Assembly: GCA_011800155.1 (NCBI GenBank)
Contig: CM022371.1
Span: 744,001-808,000 of the forward strand
Direction of reading: 5' to 3'
Origin: Flammulina velutipes
Lineage: Eukaryota > Basidiomycota > Agaricomycetes > Agaricales > Physalacriaceae
Length of the DNA stretch: 64,000 nt
Below the pieces are notes generated by a model. It did not search any database. It had not been told where the DNA came from and saw nothing but the letters and a program-made list of their open reading frames with translations. Shown here in pieces: positions 57,159 through 64,000 of the stretch; position 1 is the first letter of the stretch; every line of letters begins with the position of its first letter. The translations under genes and the position numbers were made by a program.

Positions 57159-58582
57159 TTACAAGAAATTCTTCACCTCTTCCCAAGGCAAGCGCTCCCT
57201 CTCTTTTCCATTTTCCTTCCCTCTTTTCATCTCAGCCTGGTCTATTCGCTTCCATTGTCCGTAACTCACGACATTGGTCCCAGCGATTATTTCTGGAGGG
57301 GCGGAGATGGGATCAATCTCTCCTTCAGAATCAAGTGAACGGAGAGGGTTGAGGTCTTTCTCCAGGTCAGAAAGAATTGTATCAGCGACCCCATTAGCAT
57401 CCATCATCGTCGCGGCCAGCACACCCTTTGCGCCCATAGCAGCCCAACCTGACGCATAAACGTTCCGAACGACATCCAAATCGCCCACGGAAGACCGTGT
57501 CATCACGCGCCCCGCCATAGTCCGTACATGTCCTAAAGCCTCATCATAGAAAGGCGATTGAGGATCGCCCTTGAATCCTATTGACGTGATAACGAGGTCA
57601 GTATTTACCTGTGATATCTGTCCCGTGAGTGCGACACTGTTCGAAGGCGACACGGGGACCACATGAGCGACAGATAGTTCGGTGCCCGAGTGGGCCACCG
57701 GAGATCTGAAGAAGTCGAGCGACCAGGTCCTGGGTGTCGTGCCGTACGCCTGCTCTGAGCCTTTCTGGAGAAGCTGCATGCTTCGTTTATGCTGTCGGGA
57801 CACCTCTGCTCCTGGTGCGGGCTCGAGAATGTCCTTCTGTAGAGGAGCCATGGACGCATTGGGTAACTTTATCAGTTCTCGGAGCTCTTTGGTGGTGAAA
57901 GCGGCGTCAAAAGGTCCGCGTCGGGCGAGTATGGATACGTGTTGTACGACGGAGCGTTCGAGGAGCGCAAGCACGTTCGAAGGCACGTCATACTGGCGGA
58001 GAATGTCCGGCGGGGTCAGGAGCATGCGTGCGATATCCAAAGAAACATTTCCGTTTCCGACTAGCGTGACGTGTTTCGTTGTTTCGAGCGGTGGGGGTGC
58101 CGGGTTGGATGGATGCTGGGTATACCAATGCACAACGGGTAAAGCTGGTATACATGTATCGGAAAGAGGGAGCTGAGGATGAACCGATGATATTGGGCAT
58201 CCTGAGGCGAAAAGCAAGTGGCTGTAGTTCTTGTATATCGACGACAGTGGCAGAGAAACATTGTGCGCGAAGGCCTTCTGCGGTACATCGCCATGGATGT
58301 TCACGTTTCCAAAAAATCGAAACCTCGGGTCCGATGCCACTTCATCGAATTTATGGGTGCAGTTCTAGTTCCGATGTGAGTTTTCGAGCAAAAGGAGTTG
58401 TATTGGAGACGAACCTTGACTTCCGGGTGGTCTGGGGCTACACCATACCTTACCAGTCCGTGGGGAGCCCATAGCCGGTCGAAGACATGGATCGCAGCGC
58501 TCTTTTCCTTCGGAAGACGCGACAATAGGCGCGAGGCGACATAGAACGCAGACGCGCCACCTCCAACAATTGCTAACTTCAT
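57159..58582 (-). CDS. ARH1: Mitochondrial ferredoxin/adrenodoxin-NADP+ reductase
   Basis: Exons 58582-58415 and 58364-57159 give 457 residues. It passes electrons from NADPH to mitochondrial ferredoxin for Fe-S cluster and haem A synthesis. MKLAIVGGGASAFYVASRLL is the FAD-binding GxGxxA/S motif. HGLVRYGVAPDHPEVK is the classic family signature. VVHWYTQHP, VTLVGNGNVSLDIARMLL (NADP site), ILARRGPFDAAFTTKELREL and VYASGWAAMGAKGVLAATM follow. There is no obvious mitochondrial leader before MKLAIVG; one may lie on an undetected 5' exon. Confidence 0.93.
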
Positions 58583-58748
58583 GTGATGAGTCAAGAGGTG
58601 GACATTATCAAGACAGCTCGTGATCGTAAGAGGACAACACGCTTTATGGCACAGCCACATCAGCACGCCACGGACGGATATAGGGAAAAGACAGTGTAAT
58701 GATTGGTCAAGTAATTATCAGTAGACGAGAGGTGGCGTTGTAGGAAAA

Positions 58749-60735
58749 TTATAGGTCTGCTGTTTCTCTATGTATCAAAGCGACAGCTCTGTCTGACCTT
58801 GGCTTCAAAGAATACTCATATGGCTTCTGGTGGCTGAACGACGAGTGAGCATTGTTACAAAGGAAATAAAAGTCTACGGCGACATACCTGATAGTTCCGT
58901 CAGTATTTTCGTGCTCCGGCAGTATTGGTACTCCATCCTTCACGAGTGGACTGATGTCGAAAACGGCCAACGACATGGCTACAACCATGTAAAGGGAGGC
59001 CTCAGCGAGATGCATGCCAGGACAAATCCGGCGACCAAAGCCAAAGCAAGCATGACGGGGATCGCACTGCACTTCCTTTCCGGGGGTGGCAATGAATCGG
59101 GAAGGGTCAAATTGCAGGGGGTTGGGGTACACTTCGGGATCATGCAACATTTGCCTAGTCGGTTCATGAGGACACGGACGCAGAGAAGATCAGTGACACC
59201 CACCAAAGGTTGGTAATGATAATAGATCCCTTCGGAATAAGGTAACCGTTAATGATACCGTCATCCGATGCACGATGGGGAACCCCCAAAGGTGCGACGT
59301 TGTGCCATCGTAGAACTTCAGTAACTAGCGCATGAACGTAAGGAAGATGTTCTCTGTCGCCGTAAGTTGGTAGACGATCTACGCCGACGACTGAGTCGAT
59401 CTCTTCTTGAGCCTTCTTCTGAACATCTGGCACCATTGAGCGAAAAAAAAAATGGGAGATAGATAGTAAGCTTACCAGGATTGAGTAGCATCGCCAAGAA
59501 AAACGCGTATTCTGCGGATGCTGTTGTATCAGCACCGGCTGGGAGATAAATTAGTTGAGGTCTGTTATCTGCCATATGACTTACCTCCGTACATCGACGC
59601 TGCTACGTGTTTAATATCGTGAATGTCGCTTGAAGTTAATACGGCCTCATTCTCGAGAGAATTTGATACGAAGGACTTGGGAGCAATACCATCGGCCTAC
59701 ATACAACACAAATGATTAGCTGTTGCCAACATGGAGCGAAGAGAACACGTACGATGAGTGATTTTGAGAAAGCGTACGGCACCTCTACCATATCGTCAAA
59801 GGCTTTTTTCCAGATCCTTGCTAGAGTTTGGAAACTTGCTCCTGGTACCCATTCTGGAATATACTTCATAACCGGGATAGCGTCGACGAGGAATTTTCCT
59901 AGAACGCCAAACTTCAATAGACTGCAGGTAGAAAGACTGAGAGCGTACCAGGTGTCGTCGCGACACTGAAGTTGTCATTTGCCTTCTCAATCAACGTCAC
60001 GAAGGGATCATCTTGCTCTCGGACAGTGATTCCATACGCCAACTTCATGATAATAGAACCTGCAACTCTAAGTGCAATGCCATTAGAAACGGGTTTCCCG
60101 CCACATTTGTCACGTACTTTCGTAATTGCGCTTCTAACTTCTGTGGGTGCGCCAGAACTCGCTTGATGAATTTCCTAGCTTCTATTTCCGTCATAGGCAG
60201 GTACTGTTTCAAGGTACTTGGTGTGCCCATGAGACGCGCGAAATGTTTTCGGAACTCGCGAAACTTGTTGCCGTATGGCATGATAACGATTGTCTTGGAG
60301 TAGCCAACGAGCTCGCCACCCATCTCCAGGCGAGGGCGGTCCGAGTATATTGCGCTCTGCTTCTCCATCTGTTGCATGACATCCGCAGAGTTCACAATGA
60401 CAATGGGTTGACCGAGGAGGTTGACCATGCATATACCACCTATTATAACATATCGACATTAGTTGGGTGGTATAGCAGGTACATTGACGAACGTACCATA
60501 CTTTCGACCCCATTCGGCGTAGATCAGCCAATCTTTACCTTCGGAGGGCATATCCAAGACATTCTATTGGTCGTTAGCATGTTGGTGTGGAAATGAACGA
60601 ATGGAATCGTACACCGATTATAGGCAATCCTTTAGGACCAGGTGGATAGGGCGCAGCGGGACGAGACAAGACCTTCTTCAGTCCGAAGAGACAGGCCACG
60701 GTGGCGAGGCCAATAGCGAATGTGGAGGACGACAT
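58749..60735 (-). CDS. Cytochrome P450 monooxygenase
   Basis: Many short introns from the ATG at 60735 to the TAA at 58751-58749. The N-terminal anchor MSSSTFAIGLATVACLFGLK is followed by the proline hinge PAAPYPPGPKGLPIIGN. I-helix oxygen motif: GAGADTTASAE. The ExxR pair is in LVTEVLRW, DPSRF lies in the PERF region, and the haem loop is FGFGRRICPG with the cysteine ligand. It is likely in the ER membrane with a xenobiotic or secondary-metabolite role. The style is that of the CYP64/CYP5144-like multigene families of Agaricomycetes; exact family not assigned. Confidence 0.92.
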
Positions 60736-60827
60736 GAAGACTCACGTCAAGTTCAGAACAGGTCTAAGTAGCCTCCGGGTTACTCTAAATTAACCTTTCT
60801 AGAAAACCCTCCAAATGGAAGAAAAAG

Positions 60828-61043
60828 ATGAAATTCGGATTCCGGAAGGACTTTGAAGCCTGGACAGTGGGCGCGCCCCGACGCGTGCCTTCATTTAGTC
60901 AACGTTATTGGCATTGGGCATCGCGTAGATCACATAGTCTGGGAATGACGCCCTTACGACAAGCAAGACGTAAAGGAGAAATCCCTCCTGTCGAAGAGAA
61001 GTGGCGGGACCCAGGCGGCAAAGCGTCCAAAGGAAACAAGTAG
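60828..61043 (+). CDS. Possible small basic protein
   Basis: A frame of 71 codons starts MKFGFRKDFEAWTVGAPRRV and ends GGKASKGNK. It is arginine-rich with several tryptophans and could be a small mitochondrial protein, but I recognise no family. It is divergent from the P450 with about 90 bp between starts, which fits a real gene. Confidence 0.4.
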   Translation: MKFGFRKDFEAWTVGAPRRVPSFSQRYWHWASRRSHSLGMTPLRQARRKGEIPPVEEKWRDPGGKASKGNK

Positions 61044-61480
61044 CATTATTTAATTTATTATTTATGTATGGTGCATAATAAGTACGTCAGGCGCCCGCCC
61101 CGCACCTTTCTGATTATCGCCATCTGGAAATGCTTCAACATTGCTTCGCTCTGTGCTCATTCGTTCTGCGCCGCCCAGTCGGTTAACTTGGCCTCTCATT
61201 TGAGACCTAAATATTGGACGGTCAACTAAATAACACTGCCGGTAGGATCGCACAGTCGCTCACGAGTCACTACCGTTAAATCAGTGGCCAAATCCACGCA
61301 GGCTTTCAATTGCATTTCATGACGAGGATGCGCAACCATCAATTTCTGTCAAATTCAAGTCTGTTTCAGCGGGACAAATCACGGATTTAGATTGTGGTGG
61401 AAGATTATGCCTCCTGAACAGCTTCCGCAAGTCTCTCTCCTCAACTCTCTTTCCTGGAATATTTTTTCTCTCGACGCGAC
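61044..61480. other. Intergenic, promoter side of the DUF6534 gene
   Basis: No gene supported on either strand. Confidence 0.4.
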
Positions 61481-63476
61481 ATGACACCCGCAACGCTGCA
61501 AGCAGCTGGGGAGCAGTTTCCTCTGGACAATACGTGAGTCAATGTGCGCGAGATGTGGCGTTGACACTCATAACAAGCCAACGATAGGATGGGGTCGATG
61601 CTCATTGGTGTCGTCGTCAGCGCTATTCTATGGGGTGTTTCTGGGCTTCAAACTCTCTACTATTTTTCTCGTGGGCCTTCTCTCTCGCCTCATATCTGGC
61701 AATATGCTTACTGCCTGCGTAGGATACCCCAAGGACGAGTGGTATCTAAAGTCTCTAGTAAGTATTAATGATATCAACGCGTTTGTCTGTCCTCATCTTT
61801 CGCCTTTATAGGTAGCGATTGTGACTTTCCTGGACACCATTCATATGATCTTCATCACACATTCCAGTACGCCACATTACTTCCAGGTCAACGTTCTCAA
61901 CTAATGCCATGTACGCAGTTTATCATTACTTGATAACATCATACTAGTATGTCATTGCGTCTACCACCGGTTCTTGTAAATTGACACGTCGTCAAGCGAT
62001 CCAACCGCCCTCAATAAAGTCGTATGGTACGCGTCCTGTTCACAATTTATCCCACATGCGCGGTTGCTTATAACCATCTAGGAGCGTGATTGTCGAAGCG
62101 ATACCAACTGTGCGATACCTCTTTTCATCCTTCTTCATCAACCGTGCTCATTGCGTGCTTAACTCCAGGGCGTCACTGGAGCATTGGTCCAACTGTGGGT
62201 CTACTACACAAATACTCCAGAAATTCTCTTAACATCCGATGCAGATTTTACACCGTCCGTGTGTGGCGTCGTACGTTCTCTTCCATCTCCGCAACGCGTC
62301 CATAAATTTTACGCGCCAATCCAGTCAGCAAAAAGAACTGGACACTCACCGGGACCTTGGTGGTGTTAATTGTGGGCAACGCAAGTAAGCAGACGTATTA
62401 GAAACGATGCGTCCGACTAATCCAGTATTTCACTGAACGTAGTTGCTGGTACCGGTGAGTTTCCTCTTCTCAAGATCTTGAACTTGTATTTATGCATTAT
62501 CCTTAGCTTGGTGTGTACTTGGGTTGTTAAAAGGGACATACCATGGACTTTTGGACATTACCGTGCGTCATTTCCTTTGGAGTATGACACCCGTACTAAA
62601 TTTTTGAATCCTCAAAGCCCCTTACTATGACGATCAACGCTCTCTCAGTAGCGGCCGATGTCATTATCTCCGTCAGCCTCTGTATAATGCTTCAGCGGTC
62701 GAAGACTGGCTTCCGCAGGTGAGCTCGCTTTATCTTGCCTCATCGGACATGGATTTATTCTTCCCAGGTCCGACACTATTATCACGAAACTCGTGCGTCC
62801 ACAATTTTAATCAATGAAAGCAGATGCTGATCCAGGAAGCGTTCAGACTATTTTCTTCATCAATACTGGACTGTGAGTGTTTTGCACCTCTTGAATTTTG
62901 GCCAAATAATTAAGTTGCTTCCTACAGATTGACTAGGTCGGTACAACCTAACTATGCATAACTATGGGACTGATAGCTCATCCTTTGCAGCATGTGTGCT
63001 ATTGGCGCTTTGATATCAGTAAGATCATCCATCGCCCTACACTTCCAACATAACGCTAACTAGCTGGCAGCTGGCAGCTTCCCCTACCACACTCCTTTAC
63101 GCCTCTTGGTACTTCTGCATTGGTCGTCGTAAGCACACCAATCCAAATACCGTCCATTTCTCACACCCGCCCAGTATATGTAAACTCCTTACTGGCCGCA
63201 CTCAACGCTCGCAAAACCTTCCGAGGTGAAGTCGAAGAACTCGACCATCGCATGGTATCATTCCCCACTTCCGCTGCGTCACCTCCAGCGACCTCCCTCA
63301 ACACGCGAAACCAGAACATCTCGATATTGGTCGAGACGACGCAGGACTATGAGGCTGGGAAGACCGGATCCGAATCCTCCATAGTGAGCCCCTCCTTCTG
63401 CGCGCGCGCACTAGTGCTCACTTCAACCATTTAGGTAAAGCCTTCCGCATCCGATCCTTACAGCAGAAATGTATGA
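61481..63476 (+). CDS. DUF6534-type seven-span membrane protein
   Basis: About thirteen short exons. The first is 61481-61533 (MTPATLQAAGEQFPLDNT). The next reads MGSMLIGVVVSAILWGVSGL with QTLYYFSRYP after an intron. KDEWYLKSL, VAIVTFLDTIHMIFITHS, HYL, DPTALNKVVWS, KKNWTLTGTLVVLIVGNA, ALSVAADVIISVSLCIMLQR, LAASPTTLLYASWYFCIGR and VYVNSLLAALNARKTFRG follow in the order usual for this Agaricomycete family. The last exon ends KPSASDPYSRNV. Function unknown. The borders of the middle exons are approximate. Confidence 0.82.
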
Positions 63477-63532
63477 GGACTCGAAATCGTCCCTTCGAAT
63501 ATGCCGTCTGGATAAGTATCCTATTATACCTC
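63477..63532. terminator. Convergent 3' junction
   Basis: Only 56 bp separate the DUF6534 stop from the stop of the minus-strand gene, so their 3' UTRs must overlap. No specific termination signal is claimed. Confidence 0.35.
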
Positions 63533-64000
63533 TTAATTCTTCTCTCGGATTCCCCAACCAAACATCTCATTACTCTTCCCGTCCGTCTCGTCGACCAGGG
63601 GTTTGGCGCATTCCGGCGGGCCTGCAATGGGCAGACGGAGTTGCTGTTGTCCTCCTTCCAGAGGAAAGGCAACGTGCGTGGGCAAGATACCTGCCTGGAG
63701 TAGTACAGTTGCTTGGTTCCACCATACATGTTCTAGTTGTGGACGTCAATACACATAGACGGCGAAAATATAGAAATTGATCATTGGCATACCATGATAT
63801 ACTTAGACGATCGCCTCGAACGTTGACGACGCTGACCAAGGGGACGGCGAGTTTCTTGCCAGTAGGAGGGACTGCTAGAAGAAGTCAGTCGATAGCCTTA
63901 TCGTGGGTACAGTGAAAGATGAATTCATCAGCAGCGCTTCAGGCCAAGTTCAGGAAGATCGAGAATATATACCAGGGCCGATGACACGATCAGCGCCAAA
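63533..64000 (-). CDS. SnoaL/NTF2-like protein, 3' part (runs off the window)
   Basis: The minus strand reads DEFIFHCTHDKAID, then PPTGKKLAVPLVSVVNVRGD, an intron, then HVWWNQATVLLQAGILPTHV, LRLPIAGPPECAKPLVDE and GKSNEMFGWGIREKN. This order fits fungal SnoaL/NTF2-like proteins often annotated as carboxymethylenebutenolidase-related. The conserved Trp after KAID (codon near 63880) is TGA here, so either an intron border is different or the gene is broken. The 5' part is outside the window. Confidence 0.6.

Overview
The window is nuclear DNA of a filamentous basidiomycete, almost certainly an Agaricomycete. Genes are dense and split by many short introns (about 45-65 nt, GT-AG with a few GC-AG). 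The gene content is typical of the class: a secreted class II haem peroxidase (a family confined to Agaricomycetes and a marker of lignin-degrading lineages), DUF6535- and DUF6534-type membrane proteins, a cytochrome P450 and a large paralogous family of kinase-like proteins. I cannot assign an order or species.

Layout. From 1 to about 24.7 kb the DNA is heavily rearranged. A compact trio, PKR1-PSF3-TTI2, occurs three times: copy A (764-6526, + arm), copy B (17497-20259, inverted arm) and a shrunken relic C (9080-9770). A and B are arms of an inverted duplication of roughly 3.47 kb. TTI2 of copy A is split by a 2,995-bp Tc1/mariner-like DDE transposon with 38-bp terminal inverted repeats and a TA target duplication. 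TTI2 of copy B carries a 7-nt tandem duplication that breaks its frame. Between the arms lie kinase-like genes and two ordinary housekeeping genes, calcineurin B (CNB1) and mitochondrial tRNA-modification GTPase (MSS1). At 16760-17397 fragments of three different genes are stitched together.

Eight loci of one kinase-like family lie in the window (1, 7331, 9983, 14955, 27808, 32672, 34304 and 46572), plus one stray exon. Four are intact and four are broken in different ways, one by a 301-bp Mutator-type MITE. Several share a palindromic CRE-like box just upstream of the start codon. Two intact copies keep the HRD catalytic motif and two have HGD. A second family, a 421-residue protein with a possible degenerate caspase-like fold, occurs as one full copy, one pseudogene, one C-terminal copy and one N-terminal scrap.

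From 25 to 64 kb the gene order looks more conventional: MBP1 (APSES cell-cycle transcription factor), class II peroxidase, COX16, a DUF6535 protein, an MFS transporter, a conserved hypothetical gene, a coiled-coil protein, TRM44, a membrane protein, an HpcH/HpaI aldolase, ADE12, CDC8, ARH1, a P450, a DUF6534 protein and the 3' part of a SnoaL/NTF2-like gene at the right edge.

Exon coordinates were worked out by hand from reading frame, splice consensus and known family motifs. Where a model is only approximate the entry says so.
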